64,000 nt of DNA from Fibrobacterota bacterium (GTDB taxonomy: Bacteria; Fibrobacterota; Fibrobacteria; UBA11236): contig JAQBPO010000013.1 of assembly GCA_028287465.1 (NCBI GenBank), positions 1-64,000 of the forward strand, written 5' to 3'. Shown here in pieces: positions 51,701-60,280 of the stretch. The notes beneath the pieces are model-generated. The model ran no database searches. It was not told the DNA's origin and saw nothing but the letters and a program-made list of their open reading frames with translations. How positions within the stretch are numbered: position 1 is the first letter of the stretch; the number at the start of each line of letters is the position of its first letter. The position numbers and the translations under genes were made by a program.

Positions 51701-52014
51701 GCGGAAATGACCTCATCAATCAGGAACATTTGGACGTCCTCGTCGTTCGGGGCCAGGAGCCGGCGGTCCCTGGCGCATTCCTGGCCGCACTCTGAGGCGA
51801 AGGCTTCCTTGATGGCGGCAAGGGAATCAAAATGCAGGTTCGCGATCAGGTAAGTGTCCTTGTTTCCCGAGAGGACGGCGATCGGTCCCCTGCTCACTTC
51901 ATATTTCCTTAGGCCGGGCAGGTTTTTCGCCAGCGGAATATGGATATCCCAATAGTGCCTTTCAAATGCCTCTATGTCCCTGGGGGTCCGGTAGATCACC
52001 AACATTCTCGCCAT
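51697..52014 (-). CDS. EthD-like small protein
   Basis: A 105-residue EthD/ferredoxin-fold protein: MARMLVIYRTPRDIEAFERHYWDIHIPLAKNLPGLRKYEVSRG (residues 1-43, in the typical HY-x-x-HxPLA-x-x-PG arrangement) and a C-terminal MFLIDEVIS. Such proteins can form small dimers that bind or degrade aromatic compounds. AAAGGA precedes ATG 52014. It marks the return to GC-rich chromosome. Confidence 0.85.
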   Translation of the reverse strand: MARMLVIYRTPRDIEAFERHYWDIHIPLAKNLPGLRKYEVSRGPIAVLSGNKDTYLIANLHFDSLAAIKEAFASECGQECARDRRLLAPNDEDVQMFLIDEVISA

Positions 52015-52200
52015 GGTTGTTCCTTTCCGTTCACTCCAGCTTTATCCCAAAGGGGAACGGGATGATTTCCTGGTTCCCTGGAATCACGGCTCCCAGGGGT
52101 TCCCGGTTTACACGGAAAATATGCAAAAACGCTTGCAAAATACAAGTGAAAGCGGCATCAGCGGCCATTCCCCGGCCACAGGGCATCGCAGAGGACCACG

Positions 52201-52305
52201 ATGGAATTCAGCGGTCTTTTCATCGTACAAGATGACGCCCCGGAAGACATCAAAAGGGGCTACGCCGGAAAGGGGGAGCAGCCCCATCAGAGAAAGGTGG
52301 ACTAA
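52201..52305 (+). CDS. possible 34-aa peptide gene
   Basis: ATG 52201 is preceded by AGAGGA and reads MEFSGLFIVQDDAPEDIKRG and then a charged tail, stop at 52303-52305. It overlaps the end of the convergent hybrid kinase gene by 4 nt. Too short for coding statistics; could be chance. Confidence 0.2.
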   Translation: MEFSGLFIVQDDAPEDIKRGYAGKGEQPHQRKVD

Positions 52306-54467
52306 GATCTGGGGGATTGCGCGGCAGGTTCCATGATGGAGCGCACCTTGGCCAGGAAATCCACGGGACGGAAGGGCTTGGCGGCGAAATGCGGAGACTC
52401 TCCGCCGATCAAGGGCAGCTTGTGATGGTCCTCGGCGTATCCGGACATGAACAGGATTTCCACCCCTGGGCGGAGGTTCGCCAGGCGTTCCGCCAATTCG
52501 ATGCCGCCCATGCCGTCCATGAGGAGGTCCGTTACAACCAAGGCCAGGTCGGTGTCCCGCTCCGGCAGATTCGCCAAGGCATCTTCGCCGTTTTTGGCCT
52601 CGATTACCTGGTAGCCGTTATCCTTCAGCACCTTGGCCAGGAGCCGGCGCACGACCCCTTCATCCTCTACCAGCATGATGAGCCTCCCAAGGCCGTCATG
52701 GAGGTCGGCCGGTTTCGACGTAGGCACGGCATCAGAGACGGAAGCGGGACTGCGGAGCGGCAGGATGACCTTGAAAAGGGAGCCGCGCGACTCCTCGCTG
52801 AAGACCTGCATGTAGCCGCCCATTTGCCGGATGATGCCGAAGGCCGTCGACAGCCCCAGGCCCGATCCCTTGCCGAAATCCTTGGTCGTGAAGAACGGTT
52901 CGAAAAGGTGTTCCAGCACGGCCCCGCTCATCCCGGTTCCCGTGTCCTCGATTTCGATGCAGGCATAGCTTCCGGGAGGCATGCCCTCTTCCGCCTCCCT
53001 GAGCACTTCCCCGACCAGGCCGCTTACGTCATGGGACTGGATATCCAGGCGGCCCGTGCGGATGGAGAGCTTCCCGCCCCCTGGCATGGCATCCCGGGCG
53101 TTCAGGACCAGGTTGACCAGCACCTGCTGGAGCTTGCTCTGGTCGACTTCCACCCATAGGGGCTCCGGGGCCAGGTCCGCTTGCAGGGTGATTTTCTCGC
53201 CGATGAGATGGCCGATCATTTTGCGCAAATCCTCGATGGATTCGTCCACGCGGCGGATGGTGGGGGCGAGGATCTGCTTGCGGCTGTAGGCGAGCAATTG
53301 TCCCGTGAGGGCGGCGGCCTTCTCTCCCGCCTTTTTGACTTCCACGAGATTATCATGGATCGGCGTTCCCGGCTCGATCAGCGCAAGGGAGAGATCCGTG
53401 AACCCGAGGATGGCCAGGAGCAGGTTGTTGAAGTCATGGGCGATGCCGCCCGCCAGCCTGCCGATGGCTTCCATCTTCTGGGAATGTTGCTGCTTCTCCA
53501 CGCTCAGGCGCAATTGGCGCTCGGAGGCTACGCGTTCGCTGATATCGCTTACCACGACGATGCTTCCGCGCACCTTGTTTCCGTCCTTGACGGGGTAGTA
53601 CGAGAATTGGACCGGAGTGCCGCGGCCGTCCCGGGCCATGAGCTTGCCGGCCTGGGTCACGATTTCCTGTCCGGCCCTATTCGCCGGGTCCGCCGCGATT
53701 ACGGGAATGTCCGCAGATTCGGGTTCGATCCGGAAGACTTCATGCAAATCCTGGCCGAGGAAATCCTCTTCCCGGACGCCCAGGAATTCCAGCATGGCCG
53801 GATTCTGGAAAATGATTTTCCCGTCCATATCGACCAGGATCAGGCCCTCCGCGATATTGTCGCTGACGGACTTGAGCAGGTCGAACTGATGCTGGAGCTG
53901 CTCGCTCTTCACGGAAAGCCGGAGCTCGGAAAGCTTGCGGGTGGTGATATCCATCAAGGTCACGATTCCGCCCTGCACGCCCTCCCAGGTAAGCGAGACG
54001 GGATTCGCATCCAGGAGATAAAAGCGGGTTCCCAACCGGGGATGATCATAACGGACACCCAGCCCGCTGATATGCTTGCCTTCCGGGATCCAATTCCCCA
54101 GCAGGTCCATGACCTCGGGTTCCTCCCCCTCATTGGCGGAATGGAACCGGACGGTATCGAGGAAAGACCGGCCCGCGGGATTGAAACCGCAAAGTCCCTG
54201 CCCGGGTTGGTTGGCGCGCAGGATGCGGTAGCCGTCGTCCAGGATGAAGATGGGCTGGGCGACCTGGTTGAACACGGAGTCTCCCAGGGATCCCATGTCC
54301 ATGATGGCCCGGATCTCGTCCTGACCCGGCCTGCTGGAAACCACCAAGGCGTCCACCTTCCCGGAGCGGATGGCATCCAGGGTGGATTCCGCCTCGCGTA
54401 ACTTCTGTTGCGTCGACTCGAGTTCTGCCCGCAATTCCAGGTACCCGCTTTCGGTAGCGGCTTCCAT
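52302..54467 (-). CDS. hybrid sensor histidine kinase (PAS-PAS-HisKA-HATPase-REC)
   Basis: A 721-residue soluble hybrid kinase: N-terminal coiled coil (LELRAELESTQQKLREAEST) with the common AIRSGKVDALVV, PAS domains (about 65-185 and 200-325), HisKA of the HDFNN type ([15 protein letters not shown], about 350), HATPase (NLVLNARDAM, DTGTGM, GSGLGL) and a C-terminal receiver (MLVEDEGVVRRLL, VVTDLLMDGMGG, FRPVDF). No membrane segment. ATG 54467 is preceded by an in-frame TTG. FixL/NtrB-type kinase core; likely targets include the nearby single-domain regulators (inference). Confidence 0.93.
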   Translation of the reverse strand: MEAATESGYLELRAELESTQQKLREAESTLDAIRSGKVDALVVSSRPGQDEIRAIMDMGSLGDSVFNQVAQPIFILDDGYRILRANQPGQGLCGFNPAGRSFLDTVRFHSANEGEEPEVMDLLGNWIPEGKHISGLGVRYDHPRLGTRFYLLDANPVSLTWEGVQGGIVTLMDITTRKLSELRLSVKSEQLQHQFDLLKSVSDNIAEGLILVDMDGKIIFQNPAMLEFLGVREEDFLGQDLHEVFRIEPESADIPVIAADPANRAGQEIVTQAGKLMARDGRGTPVQFSYYPVKDGNKVRGSIVVVSDISERVASERQLRLSVEKQQHSQKMEAIGRLAGGIAHDFNNLLLAILGFTDLSLALIEPGTPIHDNLVEVKKAGEKAAALTGQLLAYSRKQILAPTIRRVDESIEDLRKMIGHLIGEKITLQADLAPEPLWVEVDQSKLQQVLVNLVLNARDAMPGGGKLSIRTGRLDIQSHDVSGLVGEVLREAEEGMPPGSYACIEIEDTGTGMSGAVLEHLFEPFFTTKDFGKGSGLGLSTAFGIIRQMGGYMQVFSEESRGSLFKVILPLRSPASVSDAVPTSKPADLHDGLGRLIMLVEDEGVVRRLLAKVLKDNGYQVIEAKNGEDALANLPERDTDLALVVTDLLMDGMGGIELAERLANLRPGVEILFMSGYAEDHHKLPLIGGESPHFAAKPFRPVDFLAKVRSIMEPAAQSPRS

Positions 54468-54714
54468 CAAATCTTCCCGAGGGCGGGCATGGTCTCGCCG
54501 CGCCCGGCGCTGCTGGTGGGGTCTTTTTCCGGTTTTACCGCGGGAGGGTTCATATGCGAAATCACGTCCGACATGAGTTCTCCTCCGAAGATGATCCCGC
54601 CTATTCGCTGGAATCGATGGAAAGGAAATCCGCTGGGATCAGGTCGAGAAGCACTATGGTGTAAGATACATGTTAATGGGGTGAAGGAGAATTTCCACGA
54701 TACCCGGACCCGGT

Positions 54715-54816
54715 TCATAGGGCCCACCTACCGGAAATGAACCGCACCACGAACAGCACCAGGGCGATGGCGAGGAAGTTAGGGATCACCCCCCCGAGGG
54801 CGTAGGAGGTGAGCAT
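54715..54816 (-). pseudogene. truncated DUF5670-like small membrane protein
   Basis: A 33-residue frame (MLTSYALGGVIPNFLAIALV...SGRWAL) that aligns with the C-terminal half of the DUF5670-like protein at 40934-41083. The 83 nt compared agree at about 63 positions without gaps. In the first copy 72 nt separate the GAG of this block from a GATAC motif; here only 3 nt do, a 69-bp (23-codon) deletion that removed the first membrane helix and ribosome site. The upstream sequence (CTCG ... CCATG ... GTGCAAATTTT) is also related. A frame upstream from 54843 exists. A single-helix peptide may still be made, but it looks like a decayed copy. Confidence 0.65.
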
Positions 54817-55020
54817 GATACTTCTAAGGAACGCGCTCGCCATGCCAAGTGCAAATTTTAACTGCGAATGGCATTGGCCGGCACTTTGGGCCGGGAAAGC
54901 GTGATTATAGAGGGGTTGGGCCAGGATATTAGGCCCTCCCTGGCAACGGGGGGGCGAAATCAGGCCCAGGGTCCTACTTTCCCGGGAAAGGAAGATCCAA
55001 TCCCGGGACCGAGAAGCGGA

Positions 55021-56946
55021 TTAGGGGTGGTAGATCATAGCGGCATAGGGCGATAGGGAGGAACCGGTGGAAGTGCCTACGATGTAGGTCCCATAACCCA
55101 TCGCGACTACGTCGGCCTTGCCGTCATTATTCGCGTCGCCGATCATGCGGGGCGTTTCCACCACGCGCCATCCCTGATTGTAACCCAGGTCATTGAGCCA
55201 GATGGCGGCGGAAAAGGCGCTTCCATTCGACAGGCCTACCAGGGTCTGGCCTGCGCCGAAGGCTATGACGTCGGCCTTGCCGTCGCCGTTCATGTCGCCG
55301 GTAGTGCGGAGATGGGTCGTCGTGCGCCAGCCATTGTTGTATCCCAGGTCCATCAGCCAGTAAGAGGTGGAGAAGCTGGAACCGTTGGATTTGCCGACGA
55401 TGCAGCCGGAATTGGAGATTCCCAGGATATCGTCCTTCTTGTCTCCGTCGAAATCGGCGACCATGCGGGGGTTATTGGCCGTGGTCCATCCCGCGTTGAC
55501 ACCCATATCCATGAGCCAGTAGGAAGTGGTGAATGCATTGGTGCCGTTGGAAAGGCCCACGATGGCGCCTCCATTCGCGAATCCGACGATATCCTTCTTG
55601 CCATCGCCGTTGAAGTCGCCGGTCATGCGGGGATTATTGGCCACGGTCCAGCCCGCGTTCACTCCCATATCGTTCAACCATACGGAAGCGGTGAAGGAGC
55701 TTCCCGTGGAGATGCCCACGATGACGCCGCCATTGGAGAATCCGATGATATCGTCCTTATGATCCCCGTTCACGTCCGCGACCATGATGGGGTTGGCATC
55801 CCGGCGCCAGCCCAGATTGTAGGTGAAATTGGTGGTCCATACGGATGACGTGAATCCCGTGCCGGTTGAAAGGGCCACGATCCCGGAAGCGTCGCCGAAT
55901 CCGACAACGTCCATTTTCCCGTCTCCATTGAAATCGCCGAATAGCCGGGGATGCTTGGCGACGTCCCAGCCTTGGGCCCGGGCGAATTGGTAATGCCACA
56001 GGCTGATTTGATCGAACTGATTCGTGGACGGGTTCTTGACCGCGACGGAAATGCCGTTGTCGCCGATGACGATGATGTCCTTTTTCAGGTCGCCATTCAC
56101 GTCCGCGAAAGTCGTGAGTTCGGATTTGAGGTCAAGGGGATAGAGGACGCGCGCGGCGTAAAGGTCATTGACCGTGAATGCCAGGGAAGGCTGTGAAACC
56201 GATCCCATGACGGAGGCCGCATCCGTCGTCGCCGTACCCGGAATCAGGGTTCCGTCCGTGCTGTTGGTGTGGTGGTAGCCGAGGGTGTGGCCCAGTTCAT
56301 GTCCCAAGGTCCTTACGACGCTGGAGGTGGAACGGGTAGGCCAGTCGTAGCCCGTGCTACCGGTATTGTTACGGATCCTAAGCGTATTGCCCGGATTGCC
56401 GCTGTACGGGAAAATGGCGTAGGCGGTATAGCTGGTCGATCCATTGACGGAGGTCTCATTGGTTTCGGTAATGGTGATTTCCGCCGGAGCCGCGTCCACC
56501 CGGACAAGGTGGATCTTGGACCCGGTGGCATTCCAAGCCGTGATGGCCTGATCGAGGAGCGGGCGCAAAGCCACGATGGCGGTGGTGATACGCACCTTGG
56601 AAGCAACCGGTTGGGAAACGATGTCGGCCGCCCGGCGTTGGGAGGTTTTGAGGGCGCCATGGATACGGAAGTTGGCTTCCGGAATCAGCACATCCTCGAC
56701 ACCTACGAATCCAGGCGTGAAAAAGACCTTGTCTTCCGTGACGCCCCATTCCTCGGCCACATCGGCGCGAATGGAGCTCATTTCATCAGGCGTGAAACCG
56801 ATTAAAGGTTTGGACGACGGGGCAACGGAACCCTCCTGCGACGGGCTCATGCAACCGACCATGGTTCCGGCTACGAGGGCTGAGGTCAGGAGGATACCGG
56901 TTATGTAGCGGTTCCTATGGCTTACCGTGGACGTATTTCGGTTCAA
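55021..56946 (-). CDS. secreted HEIGH-type metallopeptidase with FG-GAP/VCBS repeats
   Basis: A 641-residue lipoprotein-like secreted peptidase. Signal with MVGC (Cys32); zinc motif HELGHTLGYHH (216-226, HExxHxxGxxH) and Met-turn SVMGS (Met247) place it with M57/HEIGH-type metzincins. Residues about 280-640 are about seven FG-GAP/VCBS repeats of roughly 50 residues (DFNGDGKxDIVGF ... VGLSxGxxFxxSxWxxDMGxNxGW), a Ca-binding beta-propeller. It starts at TTG 56946 with AGGAG 8 nt upstream; no ATG lies before the signal. Probably cell-surface or secreted protein degradation. Confidence 0.9.
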   Translation of the reverse strand: MNRNTSTVSHRNRYITGILLTSALVAGTMVGCMSPSQEGSVAPSSKPLIGFTPDEMSSIRADVAEEWGVTEDKVFFTPGFVGVEDVLIPEANFRIHGALKTSQRRAADIVSQPVASKVRITTAIVALRPLLDQAITAWNATGSKIHLVRVDAAPAEITITETNETSVNGSTSYTAYAIFPYSGNPGNTLRIRNNTGSTGYDWPTRSTSSVVRTLGHELGHTLGYHHTNSTDGTLIPGTATTDAASVMGSVSQPSLAFTVNDLYAARVLYPLDLKSELTTFADVNGDLKKDIIVIGDNGISVAVKNPSTNQFDQISLWHYQFARAQGWDVAKHPRLFGDFNGDGKMDVVGFGDASGIVALSTGTGFTSSVWTTNFTYNLGWRRDANPIMVADVNGDHKDDIIGFSNGGVIVGISTGSSFTASVWLNDMGVNAGWTVANNPRMTGDFNGDGKKDIVGFANGGAIVGLSNGTNAFTTSYWLMDMGVNAGWTTANNPRMVADFDGDKKDDILGISNSGCIVGKSNGSSFSTSYWLMDLGYNNGWRTTTHLRTTGDMNGDGKADVIAFGAGQTLVGLSNGSAFSAAIWLNDLGYNQGWRVVETPRMIGDANNDGKADVVAMGYGTYIVGTSTGSSLSPYAAMIYHP

Positions 56947-57299
56947 AATGGACTCCTGGAAAAATGGATTTATGAAGACCGCACCAAGCGCTGATAGGGA
57001 TGTTAGAAAGGCGAAATAGGTCGGGAAACACCATTTTGAATGGTGCGATTACGGTCCTTTCGCTACGGAATTGCCGATCTTGGCAGAATGCCGGTACGAG
57101 GGCCGGATCTTTCAATAAGGCAAGCCGGATCGGCCATTATGGCCAATGGACGCCTTATGGACGACTAATAGATGCCCAATCGAGGCCCTGGAATCAAACT
57201 TCAGATAAGGGTTCTACTTTGATGTCTCTTAGACATTATTGAGTAAGCACGCGAAGCATTACCGAGATCCGGAATCCCATCCATTTCCCAAGAGGCCCC
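56947..57299. other. intergenic region upstream of nirK
   Basis: No gene supported. The stretch 57190-57245 is AT-richer and should hold the nirK promoter; I looked for an FNR/NNR-type TTGAT-N4-ATCAA palindrome and did not find one. Confidence 0.5.
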
Positions 57300-58778
57300 A
57301 TGAAGAACGAGCGTACCCCCCTGAACGGAATCCGGGGCACCGGTTCGGCGCGAGGCCTTGCCCTGGCTTTCCTAGGGGCGTCCTTGCTCCTGGGGGCCTG
57401 CCGTAAGAGCGAGGATAAGGCCCCTGCCGCCGCGGGCGAGGGTCCGGTGGTGGGATGGGAGGACGCGGTTCTGACCCATGCTCCCGAGGTGCCGCCCCCC
57501 ATCACGCGTACCCATCCGGCCCGGGTGACGGTGCGGCTCGAGATCAAGGAAGTCGAGAAGGAACTGGCGCCCGGCGTCCGGTACATGGTCTGGACTTTCG
57601 GCGGCAGCGTTCCGGGGATGTTCATCCGGGTGCGCGAGGGGGATCTGGTCGACTTCCATTTGAGCAACCATCCCGACAATAAGATGCCGCATAATATCGA
57701 TTTGCATGCGGTGACCGGTCCCGGCGGCGGGGCCGCGGCTTCGGTGACGGCCCCCGGGCACAGCTCGGTGTTCTCCTTCAAGGCCATGAACCCGGGGCTT
57801 TACGTCTATCATTGCGCCACCGCGCCCGTGGGCATGCATATCGCCAACGGCATGTACGGCCTGATCCTGGTGCAGCCGAAGGAAGGGCTCCCGAAGGTGG
57901 ACCATGAGTATTACGTGATGCAATCCGAGTTCTACACCCATGGCAAGAATCGCGAAGAAGGCCTGCAGTCTTTCGACATGGAAAAGGCGGTGAAGGAGGA
58001 TGCGGACTATGTGGTATTCAACGGAGCGATGGGCGCCTTGGCGGATGATAAGGCCCTGACGGCCAAGGTGGGGGAGACGGTCCGGCTGTTCGTCGGCAAT
58101 GGCGGGCCCGGTCTGGTTTCATCCTTCCACATTATCGGAGAGGTGTTCGATCGGGTGCATTCCTGGGGAGGCGCCCGGGCCGATCAGGAACAGGTCCAGA
58201 CCGTGCTGATCCCTTCCGGAGGCGCCGCGATCGTTGAATTCGGCGTGGACTTCCCCGCGACCTACATCCTGGTGGATCATTCCATCTTCCGCGCCTTCAA
58301 CAAGGGGGCCCTGGGCATGCTCAAGGTGACGGGCCCGACGGATTCCTCCATCTATTCCGGCAAGCAGAGGGACGAGGTGTACCTGGCGGAAGGCGCGGCC
58401 ATCCAGACCCTGCCCGATGGCGCGGCGATAAAAATGCCTACCAAGCTGACCCAGGAGGAGATGATGGAACGCGGGGCCCGCGTCTTCACCCAGGTTTGCG
58501 CGGCCTGCCATCAGGCCAAGGGGGAAGGCATCCCCATGGCGTTCCCGCCTCTGGCCAAATCCGATTTCCTGATGGCCGACAAGGCCCGGGCCATCGACAT
58601 CGTTTCGCAAGGCAAGACCGGGCCCATCACGGTGAATGGGGCCCATTTCGACGGCGTCATGCCGCGGCTGGACCTGGATGATGCGTCCATCGCCAGCGTG
58701 CTGACCTATGTGCGGAACAGCTTCGGTAATTCCGGAGATGCGGTCACCATCGAACAGGTGAAGGCCCGGCGCCGCTGA
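57300..58778 (+). CDS. nirK: copper nitrite reductase with C-terminal cytochrome c (NirK type)
   Basis: A 492-residue periplasm-facing lipoprotein (LGAC lipobox, Cys34) that reduces nitrite to nitric oxide in denitrification. Two cupredoxin domains carry all copper ligands: type 1 His131, Cys172, His180, Met185; type 2 His136, His171, His327; catalytic Asp134 and His277. Residues about 385-475 form a fused cytochrome c with CAACH (400-404) and a probable Met ligand in GVMPRL (Met454), as in Ralstonia-type three-domain NirK, allowing internal electron delivery. No other denitrification gene except the NirV-like fusion downstream is in the window. Confidence 0.95.
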   Translation: MKNERTPLNGIRGTGSARGLALAFLGASLLLGACRKSEDKAPAAAGEGPVVGWEDAVLTHAPEVPPPITRTHPARVTVRLEIKEVEKELAPGVRYMVWTFGGSVPGMFIRVREGDLVDFHLSNHPDNKMPHNIDLHAVTGPGGGAAASVTAPGHSSVFSFKAMNPGLYVYHCATAPVGMHIANGMYGLILVQPKEGLPKVDHEYYVMQSEFYTHGKNREEGLQSFDMEKAVKEDADYVVFNGAMGALADDKALTAKVGETVRLFVGNGGPGLVSSFHIIGEVFDRVHSWGGARADQEQVQTVLIPSGGAAIVEFGVDFPATYILVDHSIFRAFNKGALGMLKVTGPTDSSIYSGKQRDEVYLAEGAAIQTLPDGAAIKMPTKLTQEEMMERGARVFTQVCAACHQAKGEGIPMAFPPLAKSDFLMADKARAIDIVSQGKTGPITVNGAHFDGVMPRLDLDDASIASVLTYVRNSFGNSGDAVTIEQVKARRR

Positions 58779-58783
58779 ACGGG

Positions 58784-60112
58784 ATGGAACGGATGCTCTT
58801 CAGGGGTCGGGTATTGTCCGTGGCCGCCATGGCCGCTTCCGCCGCGATTGCGACCGCCGGGGTGGGGTCCGGGCAGGGAGGGATGGGCCTTGTCCCCAAA
58901 GGGGCGTTCGCCCTCCCGTTCCGCAAAGACTCGGTGGAGGTCCGGATGAAGGTGGAGGCGTTCCGCCTGGACCGTTTCCCGGTTACCCATACTGATTTCA
59001 AGGCCTTCGTGAAGGCCGATCCCGATCAGGCGCGTTCCCGGATCAAGCGTCTTTTCGCGGACACGGCCTATCTGGCGGATTGGCAGGACGATTCCACCCC
59101 GCGGGAGGGCTCAGGGAAGGCTCCGGTCACCCAGGTCTCCTGGTATGCGGCCAAGGCGTATTGCGCCTGCCAGGGCAAGCGCCTGCCCACTACGGCGGAA
59201 TGGGAATGGGCCGCCAAAGGCCTGCCCCCGGGGATGGATTCGGCCGGGCTGGACAGGTCCATCCTCGCCTGGTATGCCAGGCCGGGTTCCGACCGGTTCC
59301 ATCCGGTGGGATCCGGTTCGGTCAACGGAAACGGGATCCGGGATCTTTTCGGCCTGGTCTGGGAATGGACCTCCGATTTCGACGCGTACGGATTCGCGGG
59401 ATTGAACCAGCGGGGCGTGGCCGACAGCGTGGCTTTTTGCGGAGCCGGCAGCGCGACGGCCACCAAGGAGGCGGAGTACGCCACTTATATGCGTTGGGCC
59501 TTCCGCTTGAGCCTGCGACCGGAATATTCCCTGGGCAGCCTGGGATTCCGATGCGCGCGAGACCTGGACGGCAAGGGCGCGAGGACGCGGGAAAGGGCCC
59601 GGGTCGCGCTTCCCGACAGTTCCTTGTACCGGTCGGATGCGCGCTGGTGGCGCGACGATGGCAGGAAGATGAAGCTGGAGGATCTGCGCGGCCGGGTCCG
59701 GGTCGTTTCCATGTTCTTTTCGAATTGCGAAAACCTTTGCCCCATGGTGCTGGGTCAGTTGAAATCCCTGGAGGGCGCAATGCCCGGGGCCCTCAGGCAA
59801 AAGGTGGGCTTCGTCATGGTCACCTTGGACCCGAAGGAGGATACCTCCGGGGCCCTGAGCGCGTACCGGAAGAAATCCGGCCTGGCCGCCGATCAGTGGG
59901 AGCTATTGCGGGGTTCCGCGGATGATACCCGGGAATTGGCGGCCTTGTTGGGAGTGCGTTACACCCCCAAGACCGAAGCGGGGCAGATGGGTCATACGGG
60001 CCTAATCGCCATCCTGGATCGCCAGGGACGCATGGTGTCCCACGTCACCGGCATCACCGACCAAGAGGCCTTTCTCGCCCAGCTTTCCCGCGCGGTCGCC
60101 TCCGAACGCTGA
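58784..60112 (+). CDS. NirV-like SUMF domain fused to SCO1/SenC domain
   Basis: A 442-residue exported fusion (hydrophobic start MAASAAIATAGVG, about 15-28). Residues about 35-265 are a FGE/SUMF1-like domain (MGLVPKGAFALPF, RLDRFPVTHTDFKAF, KRLPTTAEWEWAAKG, LGFRCARD) as in NirV, the protein often encoded after nirK. Residues about 290-440 are a SCO1/SenC thioredoxin-fold copper chaperone with CENLC (Cys315, Cys319) and His404 in GHTGLIAILD, the three copper ligands. It starts 5 nt after nirK. Fusing NirV to a copper chaperone fits copper delivery or maturation of NirK (inference). Confidence 0.9.
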   Translation: MERMLFRGRVLSVAAMAASAAIATAGVGSGQGGMGLVPKGAFALPFRKDSVEVRMKVEAFRLDRFPVTHTDFKAFVKADPDQARSRIKRLFADTAYLADWQDDSTPREGSGKAPVTQVSWYAAKAYCACQGKRLPTTAEWEWAAKGLPPGMDSAGLDRSILAWYARPGSDRFHPVGSGSVNGNGIRDLFGLVWEWTSDFDAYGFAGLNQRGVADSVAFCGAGSATATKEAEYATYMRWAFRLSLRPEYSLGSLGFRCARDLDGKGARTRERARVALPDSSLYRSDARWWRDDGRKMKLEDLRGRVRVVSMFFSNCENLCPMVLGQLKSLEGAMPGALRQKVGFVMVTLDPKEDTSGALSAYRKKSGLAADQWELLRGSADDTRELAALLGVRYTPKTEAGQMGHTGLIAILDRQGRMVSHVTGITDQEAFLAQLSRAVASER

Positions 60113-60243
60113 GGCCGCCGCTACGCTGAGGTCGCTGCTACGCTGAGGACGCCGCTACGCTGAGGCCGCCGCTACGCTGGGGTCGCTGCTACGCTGGGGT
60201 CGCTGCTATGCTGAGGTCGCTGCTACGCTGAGGTCGTTGCGGC
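60108..60243 (+). repeat. 17-bp minisatellite overlapping the NirV-SCO stop codon
   Basis: Seven to eight tandem 17-bp units (consensus GCTGAGGYCGCYGCTAC, variants GCTGGGG...) starting at 60108. The first unit contains the TGA stop of the NirV-SCO gene. Since 17 is not a multiple of 3, unit gain or loss leaves the first stop intact, but slippage errors upstream of it could alter the C-terminus. Confidence 0.9.
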
Positions 60244-60280
60244 TTCATTGGTTTCCGGCGGGAAGACCGGTATGCATGGC

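Noticed and set aside
57190-57299. FNR/NNR-type site for nirK
   Set aside because: No TTGAT-N4-ATCAA palindrome; TTTGATGTCTC lacks the second half.
60108-60243. Possible CRISPR or origin iterons
   Set aside because: Units are directly abutting 17-mers without spacers, and no DnaA boxes or AT-rich unwinding region are present.
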